Source: JANNYA01 sp031422315
Lineage (GTDB): Bacteria > Pseudomonadota > Gammaproteobacteria > Xanthomonadales > SZUA-5
Direction of reading: 5' to 3'
Assembly (NCBI GenBank): GCA_031422315.1
Contig: JANOQN010000065.1
Coordinates: forward strand, 1 to 64,000
Length of the DNA stretch: 64,000 bases
Shown here: in pieces, positions 50,155-58,704 of the stretch
Layout: each line of letters opens with the position of its first letter
How positions within the stretch are numbered: the stretch's first letter is position 1
The notes under the pieces: model-generated
What the model was told of the DNA's origin: nothing
Database searches by the model: none
Seen by the model: the letters and a program-made list of their open reading frames with translations, nothing else
Position numbers and translations under genes: made by a program

Positions 50155-51345
50155 CTACCAAACAAAACGGTCGTTCGCGCGCGCGGGCACGATGGTTTCA
50201 AAGCCGTCTTTAAACTCAAGCGGCACCTCAGCCGATTCAGGCACAGGCGAAATACCGCGAAACGCTTTGTTCGGGCCAGCATTGACGACACTGGCAAACA
50301 AAATTGCTGGCGCTACGTTGTAGCCCGCGGTGTCAATCCCGACCACGATGTTTGCGCCATCAGATACGGTGGCCAATGCGACGCCAGTTCCGTTAACATT
50401 GCGACCGATCAGGCTGCGCGGATTTAGTAATGGACCGGCTGGCTGGGCAATGGTGGTTACCGTGCCCGTGAGCGTCCAAGTGCCGCCAACGAGGGACCAC
50501 TTTTGCACGCTATCGGTTGCACCATCGTCCGCGATATAGGCAGTATCAACACCGCCGACAGTAGCATCGAGATCAGCAAACACAAAACCATAAAAAGACG
50601 GACCGCCAATCGTCGGAAATCCAGCAATCGAGGTCATTACCTGACCGGAAGTAGTCGGCAACCCAGTGCCAACTTGAACAAGCCTAGAAAAAACTGCGCC
50701 ACTGGCATGCGATACCAATAAATTTCCGCGAACGATGTCGATTTGGCGAAGATTGGTAATCGTGGTCGAAATTTCCGTGGACGTGGTTTGCCCTAAGGTA
50801 GCATGGCGAACACCGCCAGTGCCGCCAACGGCCCAAAACCCGGTGCCGTCAGTAACTGCGCTGCGCGCGTTAAAACCGTTTGCGAAATCCGTCAATGCCG
50901 TGCTCGTATCAATTACACCTGCGCTAGATACCCGAGCAATGACGCGCGGAACGGTAGTTGAGGCGGTACCGCTTATCGTTCCCACGCCGGTTGGCACTAA
51001 ATTACGTGCATAGCAGGTAAGCGCTAAATACTCACCGTTTGGACTGCGCGTCATCAAGCCTTCGGATGTGGCCGTACCGCTGGCGACGCACTGGCGTTGT
51101 AAATCGCCATCCGCAGCAATCGTGGGCATCGCAATGGATTGCACCAGCGTGGCACCACCCGCCTGAGAAATGCTGTATTCATCCAAAAACACGGCATTTC
51201 CGGTGGGCACGAGCAGCTCGGTTCCATCGCTGACTCGGTAAACGACCAAATTGCCTGGCGTAAAGGCGGCTGCAGCTGCCTGTGTGCTAGCGAAAACGCC
51301 AGAGGCTACAGTGAAGGCTAAAGCGATTTTTGAAACTTGAAGCAT
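50155..51345 (-). CDS. Secreted hypothetical protein with internalised DGFE tail
   Basis: A 396-residue exported protein. ATG 51345 with GGAG 9 bp upstream gives the signal peptide MLQVSKIALAFTVASGVFAS followed by TQAAAAA; the longer open frame to 51492 is not needed. The body is Thr/Gly/Ala-rich beta sequence (NLVVYRVSDGTELL, ATVGGVDTAYIADDGATDSV) without a known domain. The end is VPLEFKDGFETIVPARANDRFVW: the GFE motif is followed by 13 residues, unlike the genes that stop right after GFE. Loss of the original stop may have added the extension. Confidence 0.8.
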   Translation of the reverse strand: MLQVSKIALAFTVASGVFASTQAAAAAFTPGNLVVYRVSDGTELLVPTGNAVFLDEYSISQAGGATLVQSIAMPTIAADGDLQRQCVASGTATSEGLMTRSPNGEYLALTCYARNLVPTGVGTISGTASTTVPRVIARVSSAGVIDTSTALTDFANGFNARSAVTDGTGFWAVGGTGGVRHATLGQTTSTEISTTITNLRQIDIVRGNLLVSHASGAVFSRLVQVGTGLPTTSGQVMTSIAGFPTIGGPSFYGFVFADLDATVGGVDTAYIADDGATDSVQKWSLVGGTWTLTGTVTTIAQPAGPLLNPRSLIGRNVNGTGVALATVSDGANIVVGIDTAGYNVAPAILFASVVNAGPNKAFRGISPVPESAEVPLEFKDGFETIVPARANDRFVW

Positions 51346-51504
51346 GTGAAACTCCGGTAGTAAGTTAGCGGCGCAAAATAGTCGCAGATCATAACTTGCG
51401 CAAACGCACCCGCAAAGGAATCCGTAGAAACGAAAAAAGAAAACGTAAATAGGTAGCCACCAACAATTCCCAAGAAGTTGGCTAGCGGTCAACGGCGGCT
51501 TTTA

Positions 51505-51627
51505 GGGGAACCTCAAAAAACCTCACTACTAAGTCAAGCTAGGCGAGAATGACAAATATTGTGGCTGTACATGGTTGATATCTTGAGCTTTGAGCCTCAC
51601 GACGAAAATGGGGTTTTAGAGGTTCGC
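51505..51627. repeat. Inverted pair of GAACCTC repeats
   Basis: GGGGAACCTCAAAAAACC (51505-51522) faces GGGGTTTTAGAGGTTCGC (51610-51627) about 90 bp away, so the segment could fold back on itself or be a tiny non-autonomous element. A third copy is at 41170-41186. The 90 bp between show nothing recognisable. Confidence 0.45.
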
Positions 51628-51633
51628 TAAGGT

Positions 51634-52347
51634 TTATCGTAGCGACTCTACCTCCGCTTCCGTCAATGCCCGCCACCTGCCCTTCGCTAAATTCCCCAAA
51701 ATTAACGGGCCGATTTGCACGCGAATCAGCCGCAACACCTCAGCACCGATGGCCGCACACATGCGGCGCAGTTGGCGATTTTTGCCTTCGATTAATGTGC
51801 ATTCTAGCCAACAGGTTTTGCCGCCGCTGCGTAAAATATGCACGGCTGCCGCGGACAAGCGCTCACCCGCGTCATCAATACCCGCGCGCAGCTGCGCCAA
51901 CTCATTTTCGTTAGGCACTTTGCTAATCTGCACGTGATAGATTTTTGGCAATACGCGCGCGGGTTCGGTAATGCCAGCGGCCCAGACGGAATCATTGCTC
52001 ATCAGCAGCAGGCCTTCTGAAGCTTGATCTAATCGTCCAACGGCTGATAGGTGCGGCACGGCTAGCTCATCAAACAGCGCACGCACGGTGCTTCTGCCGC
52101 GCTCATCGGCATTGCTGCAGATCAAGCCGCGCGGTTTATTGAGCGCGAAATACACGCGCTCGACAATTAACGCCTGAGTTTGCGCGTCAATTTGGATGTC
52201 TGCAGCTGGATCGGTGCGGCTTTCAGGATCACGCACGGGTTTGCCTGCCACGCTAACTCGGCCCGCACGAATTAGCGCCTCCGCTTGGGATCTAGAGCAA
52301 AGGCCGCGCTTGCTCATGACTCTAGCTAGGCCGTGGGATTGTTGCAT
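51634..52347 (-). CDS. RsuA/RluB-family pseudouridine synthase
   Basis: A 237-residue RNA-modifying enzyme that isomerises uridine to pseudouridine in rRNA (or tRNA). An S4 RNA-binding domain comes first (LARVMSKRGLCSRSQAEALIRAGRV), then the catalytic domain with VGRLDQASEGLLLMSND, whose Asp is the nucleophile, and GKNRQLRRMCAAIG. Most like the RluF/RluB subgroup. The ATG at 52347 fits the family N terminus; the frame is open to 52437. It overlaps nothing on its strand; the YchJ gene diverges just beyond. Confidence 0.9.
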   Translation of the reverse strand: MQQSHGLARVMSKRGLCSRSQAEALIRAGRVSVAGKPVRDPESRTDPAADIQIDAQTQALIVERVYFALNKPRGLICSNADERGRSTVRALFDELAVPHLSAVGRLDQASEGLLLMSNDSVWAAGITEPARVLPKIYHVQISKVPNENELAQLRAGIDDAGERLSAAAVHILRSGGKTCWLECTLIEGKNRQLRRMCAAIGAEVLRLIRVQIGPLILGNLAKGRWRALTEAEVESLR

Positions 52348-52425
52348 TTGGCGTTTTACCTTTTCTAACAAGCGCGAAGCATGCCCAGTGACTACACTTG
52401 GTATTCGATATTGTAGAGGCCGTTG

Positions 52426-52812
52426 ATGAAACCGCAAATGCTTAAAGCAGCGAATTGCCCCTGCGGCGGCCTAAGCTATCAAAGCTGCTGCGCGCCAATC
52501 CATGCTGGCGCACCTGCGCGCACTGCCGAGCAACTGATGCGCTCACGCTACTGCGCCTACGTCATGCAGCTGGAAGCGTATTTACTAGCGACTTGGCATG
52601 AAAGCCACAGGCCCGAAGTGATCGAATTTGATGCGCGCACGCGCTGGTTGGGTTTGAGCGTGTTGGCGCATGCAGAAACTGAAAACAGCGCGCAGGTGGA
52701 GTTCGTCGCGCGTTATGCTGAAGGTGGTAGACGGGCGCAGCGCTTGCATGAAGTCAGCCGATTTGCGCGGGTAGATTCGCATTGGTTTTATGTGGATGGA
52801 ATTGTCGATTGA
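52426..52812 (+). CDS. YchJ family protein (SEC-C-like)
   Basis: A 128-residue protein of the YchJ/UPF0225 family, function not established. The N terminus holds a Cys-rich SEC-C-type metal-binding motif CPCGGLSYQSCCAPIHAG, then EQLMRSRYCAYVMQLEAYLLATW and the NTF2-like C-terminal body (VEFVARYAEGGRRAQRLHE, SHWFYVDG). The ATG at 52426 is used (a TTG precedes it directly). Divergent from the pseudouridine synthase. Confidence 0.9.
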   Translation: MKPQMLKAANCPCGGLSYQSCCAPIHAGAPARTAEQLMRSRYCAYVMQLEAYLLATWHESHRPEVIEFDARTRWLGLSVLAHAETENSAQVEFVARYAEGGRRAQRLHEVSRFARVDSHWFYVDGIVD

Positions 52813-52871
52813 AAATAGTCAATCACTTTAGAATGGTTACAATCAAATACTGTTAAAGCGAATACCTATCC

Positions 52872-53216
52872 ATGGCAACTGACTTAAGCTTCGTCCAATA
52901 CGTCTGCGAGCAAACCGGCTTGCAGGCGCTGACTTATAAGAAAATGTTCGGCGAATACGCACTCTATCTGGATGGCAAGGTAGTCGCGCTGATTTGCGAC
53001 AATCAAGTGTTTCTTAAGCCTACGGCTGAAGCTCGGGCGATGTTGAGCAATGTTGTTGAAGCATCGCCGTACCCAGGTGCCAAGCCCAGCTTGCGGCTCG
53101 GTGATGAGTTGGATGATCGTGATTTGCTCAAACGCTTGTTAGAAACTACCGCGCTGGCACTACCCGCTGCAAAACCCAAACCCAGCCCACGCAAACCCAA
53201 ATCCAGCTCGGTTTAG
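52872..53216 (+). CDS. TfoX/Sxy N-terminal-domain protein
   Basis: A 114-residue protein consisting of one TfoX N-terminal domain: FVQYVCEQTGLQALTYKKMFG, EYALYLDGKVVALICDNQVF and the C-terminal AKPSLRLGDELDDRDLLKRLLETT, followed by a Pro/Lys tail. TfoX proteins regulate natural competence in Haemophilus and Vibrio, but single-domain relatives are widespread and mostly uncharacterised; a competence role here is not shown. Confidence 0.88.
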   Translation: MATDLSFVQYVCEQTGLQALTYKKMFGEYALYLDGKVVALICDNQVFLKPTAEARAMLSNVVEASPYPGAKPSLRLGDELDDRDLLKRLLETTALALPAAKPKPSPRKPKSSSV

Positions 53217-53326
53217 TCATTTGTTCGTTAAGCAAGCAACACCTAAAAGCAAGTCAAAAAGGCTTAATGGTTGTGCATCTGTACTTTCAACGCCAGAATG
53301 CAGGCCGTGATTGACCGAGTAGCACT

Positions 53327-53989
53327 ATGCATACCGTAAAACCCAAAATCCCACTGGCCTTGAAGCTGCTATTCACCGCTTTTATGGCGATATTAGTGCC
53401 GGTCTATTGGAAAAACTACGGACCAAGCAATTTTCTATATTTTTGCGATGTTGCGCTGTTTTTTACCCTAGCTGCCGTTTGGACTGAAAAACCGCTGCTG
53501 GCCGCAATGCCGGCAGTCGGCATTATGCTGCCGCAATTGCTGTGGTGCGCGGACTTTATCGGCAGTGCGATTGGTGCGCCGATTACCGGCATGACGAACT
53601 ATATGTTTGAGGACAAGCTATCGCTATTTACTCGCGGACTGTCGTTCTTTCATTTTTGGCTGCCGCTACTGCTCATCTACTTGGTATGGAAGCTAGGCTA
53701 CGATCGTCGCGCGTTTAAAGCCTGGACGCTGATGGCCTGGGTGCTATTGATTGTTTGCTATTTTATTTCCCCCGCGCCGCCGACGGATAACCCAAATTTG
53801 CCGGTCAATATTAATTATGTCTACGGCTGGAATGATCAGGGCCCGCAAATGCTCATGGCGCGCCCGCTTTGGCTGTTGAGTTTGATGATTGCGCTGCCAG
53901 TACTGCTATTTTGGCCGACACACTGGGCGCTGCAACGGCTGTTTCCTGACAAAAATCGCGGCGCAAAGCTAATTCCAATGAAGTTTTAG
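53327..53989 (+). CDS. Polytopic membrane protein, unknown
   Basis: A 220-residue protein with about six hydrophobic helices (for example LALKLLFTAFMAILVPVYW, LSFFHFWLPLLLIYLVWKL, AWTLMAWVLLIVCYFISPAP). Conserved-looking polar motifs NYGPSNFLYFCD near 30 and PNLPVNINYVYGWND near 158 suggest a real family, but I cannot name it. It stands alone between two moderate gaps. Confidence 0.7.
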   Translation: MHTVKPKIPLALKLLFTAFMAILVPVYWKNYGPSNFLYFCDVALFFTLAAVWTEKPLLAAMPAVGIMLPQLLWCADFIGSAIGAPITGMTNYMFEDKLSLFTRGLSFFHFWLPLLLIYLVWKLGYDRRAFKAWTLMAWVLLIVCYFISPAPPTDNPNLPVNINYVYGWNDQGPQMLMARPLWLLSLMIALPVLLFWPTHWALQRLFPDKNRGAKLIPMKF

Positions 53990-54365
53990 CATCGAGTGGA
54001 ATCAAAATCGGAGTATTCGGCAGTTTTATTTGCGCCATCTAGAATTCAACGGAATTTCATTTTCAGCCCCCGAAATAAGTTATAAACAATTGATTGTTAT
54101 AGCTATTTTTCATTGGACCAGCGAAAACTGGTGACCCGCTAAATGGCTTTTCGGGCAAGCCAGATGCGAAATAGCGCCGCTTTTTGGATGTTTGACTAGC
54201 GGCTCGCCACAATTTGGTTATCCTTGCGCCCGGCTGATCAAGGCAAGTCTACGCGCCAGTGCTTCATATCGAGCGTTGGACGCGCGTGCATTTTTCGTAC
54301 GTCAACCGCCAATGATCCGCATTACGAATTCGAATTTTGAGGCATACGCCATTGAGTAAAACGCT
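53990..54365. promoter_or_regulatory. Gap upstream of topA
   Basis: No gene seen. The AT-rich centre contains the palindrome AACAAT-TG-ATTGTT (54085-54098), a candidate protein-binding site or supercoiling-sensitive promoter part. Other sequence is unremarkable; no tRNA or terminator was found. Confidence 0.4.
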
Positions 54366-57002
54366 ATGAGTAAAAAGCTACTGATTGTGGAATCACCCAC
54401 GAAAGTCAAAACCATCGGCAAGCTGCTGGGCAAGGATTACACCGTGCTCGCCTCGTTTGGACATGTACGTGATTTGCCTTCCAAAGATGGCTCGGTGGAC
54501 GTCAATAATGATTTTCAGATGGCGTATCAGATTATTGACCGCAACGCCAAGCACGTCGATCAAATCGCTAAAGCGGCGCGCGATTGCGATGAAATTCTGC
54601 TGGCGACCGACTTAGATCGCGAGGGTGAAGCAATCAGCTGGCATATCGCGGAAATTTTGCGCGGCAAAAAGCTGTTGAAAGATAAAATCATCCGCCGTGT
54701 CACGTTTTCTGAAATCACCCCACGCGCGATTAAAGAGGCGATTGCCAAGCCGCGCGAGCTGGCGATGAACTTGGTGAATGCGCAGCAGGCAAGGCGTGCG
54801 CTGGATTATTTAGTCGGCTTTAATCTCTCGCCGCTGCTGTGGCGCAAAGTGCAGCCCGGGCTTTCCGCAGGGCGCGTGCAAAGCCCAGCGCTGCGCATGA
54901 TTGTCGAGCGTGAAGAAGAAATCGAGCGCTTTATTGCGCGCGAGTATTGGACGATTGATGCCGGGCTGAATCAGCACGGCGGCGCATTCAAAGCCAAGCT
55001 GACGCACTACCAAGGCGAAAAACTCGACCAGTTCGAGCTTAACAATGAAGATATTGCCGGGCGTGTGCGCTCTGAGCTTTTAGGCTTCGCCATGCGCCAA
55101 GGCACAGGGCCGCTCGGCGCGCTAAAAGTCACTGACATTCAGCGCAAAGATCGGCAGCGCAGGCCATCCGCGCCGTTTACCACCTCGACCATGCAGCAAG
55201 AGGCTTCGCGCAAGCTCGGCTTTGGCGCGCAGCGCACGATGCGGGTTGCGCAATCGCTGTACGAGGGCGCGCAAACTGGTGAGGGCCAAGTCGGCCTGAT
55301 TACCTATATGCGTACTGATTCGGTATCTATTAGCCAGGACGCGTTGGTGGAGCTGCGCCAATTGATCAGTCAGCAGTTCGGGCCGAATTTGCTGCCGCCT
55401 GCGGCAGTCGAATACAAAAACAAAAGCAAAAACGCGCAAGAAGCGCATGAAGCCATACGCCCTAGCTCGGCGTTTCGAACGCCCGCATCGCTGCGACAGT
55501 ATTTGAATGCCGACGAGTACGCGCTGTATGAGCTGATTTGGAAGCGCACGGTGGCGTGTCAGATGAAGCCTGCGACGCTCAATACCGTAAGCGTTGATTT
55601 TGAATGCGGGCGCGGCAATATCTTTCGCGCCAGTGGTTCGACCATCGTTGAACCGGGGTTTTTGTTAGTTTACGAAGAAGGTCGTGATGCCAAATCGGAG
55701 GATGACGATAACAGCTCACTGCTGCCGGTTTTCACGCTAGGCGATAAAGTACCGCTGGAAACGCTAGTAGCGGATCAGCACTTTACCGAGCCACCGCCGC
55801 GCTTTAATGAAGCCACGCTGGTCAAAGCGATGGAAGAGATTGGCATCGGCCGCCCGAGTACCTACGCCACGATTATTCAAGTATTGCTGGCAAGAGAATA
55901 TGTCACGCTGGACAGCAAGCGCTTCTATCCGACTGATATTGGCCGCGTTGTGTCGAACTTTCTATCCGGTCACTTTACCCAATACGTGGATTATGACTTC
56001 ACCGCCAAGCTTGAAGATGAGCTTGATGCAGTTGCGCGCGGCGAGCAAGATTACGTGCCAGTACTGCGCCGCTTCTGGGAGCCGTTCAAAAAATTAGTTG
56101 ATGAAAAATCCGAAAGCGTGACCCGCGCGGAAGTATCGAATGCCAGAGTGATCGGCGTGCATCCAGAAAGCGGCAAGGAAATGAGCGTGCGGCTCGGCCG
56201 CTTCGGGCCGTTCGCGCAAATTGGCACCAAAGATGACGAAGACAAGCCTAAATTCGCTTCATTGCGCCCCGGCCAGCGCATGGATTCGATCACCTTTGAT
56301 GAGGCACTTAAGTTGTTCGATCTGCCGCGCAAGCTCGGGCTCGATCATCAGGACCGCGAAATTACCATTGCAATCGGCCGCTTTGGCCCGTTTGCGAAAG
56401 TCGGCACGATGTTTGTGTCGCTGCCAAAAGAAGATGATCCGTATGAAGTGACGCAGGAACGCGCGATTGAAATCATCAAAGCCAAAGAGCAGATGTTGGC
56501 GGAGCGGGTTATCAAAACCTTTAACGATGGCGCGATCCAAGTCTTGAAAGGCAAATATGGTCCGTACGTTACCGATGGCGAACGTAACGGCAAGATCGCC
56601 AAAGATATGGAACCTAACGATTTAACGCTTGAAGACTGCATTGCATCGCTAGCGGCAGCGCCGAAAAACAAAGCGAAAGGAAGAGCGGCATCCGCCAAGG
56701 GCGCCACTGAACGTGCCAAACGTGAAGTTGCGCGTCAGCGCGGCAAAACTAAAGCGCCAGCGAAAAAGGCAGCGGCTAAGAAAGTAGCCAGCAGCAAAAC
56801 TGCCAAAGCGAAAGTGAAATCAGAAACTGCCAAGCTGCTCAGTAACGATGAAATCAACGCGATTGAGTCGAAAAAGGCGGCAGTGAAAAAGCCCGCTGCA
56901 AAGAAGAAACCAGCAGTGAAGAAAAAAGCGGCAGCGAAAAAAGGCGCAGCTAAATCTGCCGCTAGCAAAAAAACCACCAAGGCCATTGTTGACGCGAGCT
57001 AG
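54366..57002 (+). CDS. topA: DNA topoisomerase I
   Basis: An 878-residue type IA topoisomerase relaxing negative supercoils. The Toprim domain opens with KKLLIVESPTKVKTIGKLLG and has the metal site TDLDREGEAISWH near 89-101. The catalytic Tyr314 lies in LITYMRTDSVSIS. C-terminal Toprim-type repeats are present (VRLGRFGPFAQIG, IAIGRFGPFAKVG, LKGKYGPYVTDG) in place of the zinc ribbons of E. coli TopA, and the last 130 residues are a Lys/Ala-rich basic tail likely to bind DNA. It is the first gene of a run to recJ. Confidence 0.98.
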   Translation: MSKKLLIVESPTKVKTIGKLLGKDYTVLASFGHVRDLPSKDGSVDVNNDFQMAYQIIDRNAKHVDQIAKAARDCDEILLATDLDREGEAISWHIAEILRGKKLLKDKIIRRVTFSEITPRAIKEAIAKPRELAMNLVNAQQARRALDYLVGFNLSPLLWRKVQPGLSAGRVQSPALRMIVEREEEIERFIAREYWTIDAGLNQHGGAFKAKLTHYQGEKLDQFELNNEDIAGRVRSELLGFAMRQGTGPLGALKVTDIQRKDRQRRPSAPFTTSTMQQEASRKLGFGAQRTMRVAQSLYEGAQTGEGQVGLITYMRTDSVSISQDALVELRQLISQQFGPNLLPPAAVEYKNKSKNAQEAHEAIRPSSAFRTPASLRQYLNADEYALYELIWKRTVACQMKPATLNTVSVDFECGRGNIFRASGSTIVEPGFLLVYEEGRDAKSEDDDNSSLLPVFTLGDKVPLETLVADQHFTEPPPRFNEATLVKAMEEIGIGRPSTYATIIQVLLAREYVTLDSKRFYPTDIGRVVSNFLSGHFTQYVDYDFTAKLEDELDAVARGEQDYVPVLRRFWEPFKKLVDEKSESVTRAEVSNARVIGVHPESGKEMSVRLGRFGPFAQIGTKDDEDKPKFASLRPGQRMDSITFDEALKLFDLPRKLGLDHQDREITIAIGRFGPFAKVGTMFVSLPKEDDPYEVTQERAIEIIKAKEQMLAERVIKTFNDGAIQVLKGKYGPYVTDGERNGKIAKDMEPNDLTLEDCIASLAAAPKNKAKGRAASAKGATERAKREVARQRGKTKAPAKKAAAKKVASSKTAKAKVKSETAKLLSNDEINAIESKKAAVKKPAAKKKPAVKKKAAAKKGAAKSAASKKTTKAIVDAS

Positions 57003-57010
57003 AAGGCCCC

Positions 57011-57796
57011 GTGTTTGATAGCCACTGCCATCTTGACGCGCCTGAGTTTGACGCTGACCGCGCGCAGGTTTTAGCGCGCGCGAAAGCCGCTGGCGTGCAT
57101 GCGTTAGTCTTGCCAGCAATTCGCGCGGAGGATTTTATAGCGCTGGCGGATTTGTGCGCGACCGATGCGAATCTGGCCTTCGCGCTTGGCCTGCATCCGA
57201 TCTGTTTGGCACAGCACCGGCCTGCGCACTTAGTTGAGCTAGCTAACTATTTACGTAGCGGCATTGGTAATCAGCGCGCCTGCGCCGTCGGCGAATGCGG
57301 GCTGGATTATTTTTTGCCAGAGTTAGATCCCACGCTGCAAATGCACTATTTTGAAGCGCAGCTGCGCTTGGCGCGCGAGTTCGATTTGCCGGTGATCGTC
57401 CATGCGCGGCGCGCGCATGACGCAGTTATCCATGGTTTGCGCCGATTTGGCATCACCAAAGGCGTGGTTCACAGCTTTGCTGGCAGTGAAGTGCAGGCTA
57501 GCGCGCTGTTCAAAATGGGCATCCACTTAGGCATTGGTGGGCCGGTGACTTATCCACGCGCGCAGCGTCTGCGTAGCATCGTCCAAAACATGCCAATTGA
57601 GTATTTGCTACTTGAAACCGATGCGCCGGATCAACCGCTAATGGGTCGGCAAGGCGCGCGCAATGAGCCTGCATATCTGACCGAAGTGGCGAACTGCATT
57701 GCGCAGCTGCGCGGCGTGGCGCTGGCCGAGCTTGTCCAGCTGACTGACGCCAACAGTGCCAAGCTTTTTCATCTACAAGGCAACGCTGCCGCTTGA
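57011..57796 (+). CDS. TatD family metal-dependent hydrolase
   Basis: A 261-residue TIM-barrel DNase-like enzyme. Metal ligands are in MFDSHCHLDAPEFD (His5, His7), GECGLDYFLP (Glu), VIVHARRAHD (His), VHSFAGS and LLETDAPDQP (Asp). The YjjV-type subgroup seems closest. GTG start at 57011, 8 bp after topA; its end overlaps the DMT transporter start by 4 bp (TTGA). The cellular substrate is unknown. Confidence 0.9.
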   Translation: MFDSHCHLDAPEFDADRAQVLARAKAAGVHALVLPAIRAEDFIALADLCATDANLAFALGLHPICLAQHRPAHLVELANYLRSGIGNQRACAVGECGLDYFLPELDPTLQMHYFEAQLRLAREFDLPVIVHARRAHDAVIHGLRRFGITKGVVHSFAGSEVQASALFKMGIHLGIGGPVTYPRAQRLRSIVQNMPIEYLLLETDAPDQPLMGRQGARNEPAYLTEVANCIAQLRGVALAELVQLTDANSAKLFHLQGNAAA

Positions 57797-58704
57797 ATAC
57801 CGCGTTACAAAACCAGCGCGCACAGGCCATGCTGTTGATGCACTTTTGCGTGCTGCTGTGGGGCTTCACTGCGATTTTAGGCAAAGTCATTAGCATCTCT
57901 GCGCTCAATTTAGTGCTGTGGCGGGTGTTTCTAGCCGGGCTTTGCCTTTACGGCTACATGTGGCTGCGCGGCCAGAGAATCGCCAAGCTTGACGCTAGAT
58001 TGCACGGCAAAATCTTTATCACCGGCGCACTTATCGGGCTGCACTGGGTGGCGTTTTACGGCTCGGTCAAGCTGGCGAATGCGTCTATCGGCGTGCTGTG
58101 CATGTGCTGCGCGCCAATTTTTAGTGCTCTGTTAACGCCGCTTTTTGAGCGTACGAAAATCCGCTGGGGCGATTTTTGGATCGCACTCGCGGTGTTGCCC
58201 GGCATGTTGGCGGTCGTGGGCGGCGTGGAATCACGATTTTATGCGGGTATCACGCTTGGCATTCTGGCGGCGCTGTTGGTAGCGGCGTTTGGACTAATGA
58301 ATAAACAGCTGGTCGAACGGGTTGATGTGCTACAGCTGAGTATTTTGCAAATGCTGAGCGCGGGTTTACTGCTGCTAGTGCCAGCGCTACTCAGCGGCTT
58401 TGCCCTGCCAACCGAATCGGACTGGCCGATTTTGCTGCTGTTTGCAGTGCTGTGTACCGCCATGCCGTTCGTCTGGGCGGCTAGCGCGCTGAAATACTTA
58501 AGCGCCTTTAGCGCGCAATTCGCGATTAACTTAGAACCGGTTTACGGCATAGTGTTCGCCGCACTTTTATTAGGTGAAACCAGCGAGCTGAGCCTGCAAT
58601 TTTATCTTGGCGCGATAGGTATTTTATTGGCGGTGGCATTGCAAGGATTCTTACAGCTTAAGCGGCCAGTGCGCGCGGAAGTTCAGGCTATCGCACAGCC
58701 ATGA
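57793..58704 (+). CDS. EamA/DMT-superfamily transporter
   Basis: A 303-residue permease with ten hydrophobic helices in two EamA repeats (LLMHFCVLLWGFTAILGKVIS at the N terminus; GILAALLVAAFGLMNKQLVE at the middle). TTG start overlapping the preceding stop. Substrate unknown; amino acids or other small metabolites are usual. Its stop overlaps the next start as ATGA. Confidence 0.9.
   Translation: MNTALQNQRAQAMLLMHFCVLLWGFTAILGKVISISALNLVLWRVFLAGLCLYGYMWLRGQRIAKLDARLHGKIFITGALIGLHWVAFYGSVKLANASIGVLCMCCAPIFSALLTPLFERTKIRWGDFWIALAVLPGMLAVVGGVESRFYAGITLGILAALLVAAFGLMNKQLVERVDVLQLSILQMLSAGLLLLVPALLSGFALPTESDWPILLLFAVLCTAMPFVWAASALKYLSAFSAQFAINLEPVYGIVFAALLLGETSELSLQFYLGAIGILLAVALQGFLQLKRPVRAEVQAIAQP

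Noticed and set aside
49998..50213. Frame with KVLLIGAGGL, like the start of a ThiF/MoeB E1 enzyme
   Set aside because: Only about 15 residues resemble the Rossmann motif, no other domain follows and it runs into the antisense end of the neighbouring gene. A short relic cannot be excluded.
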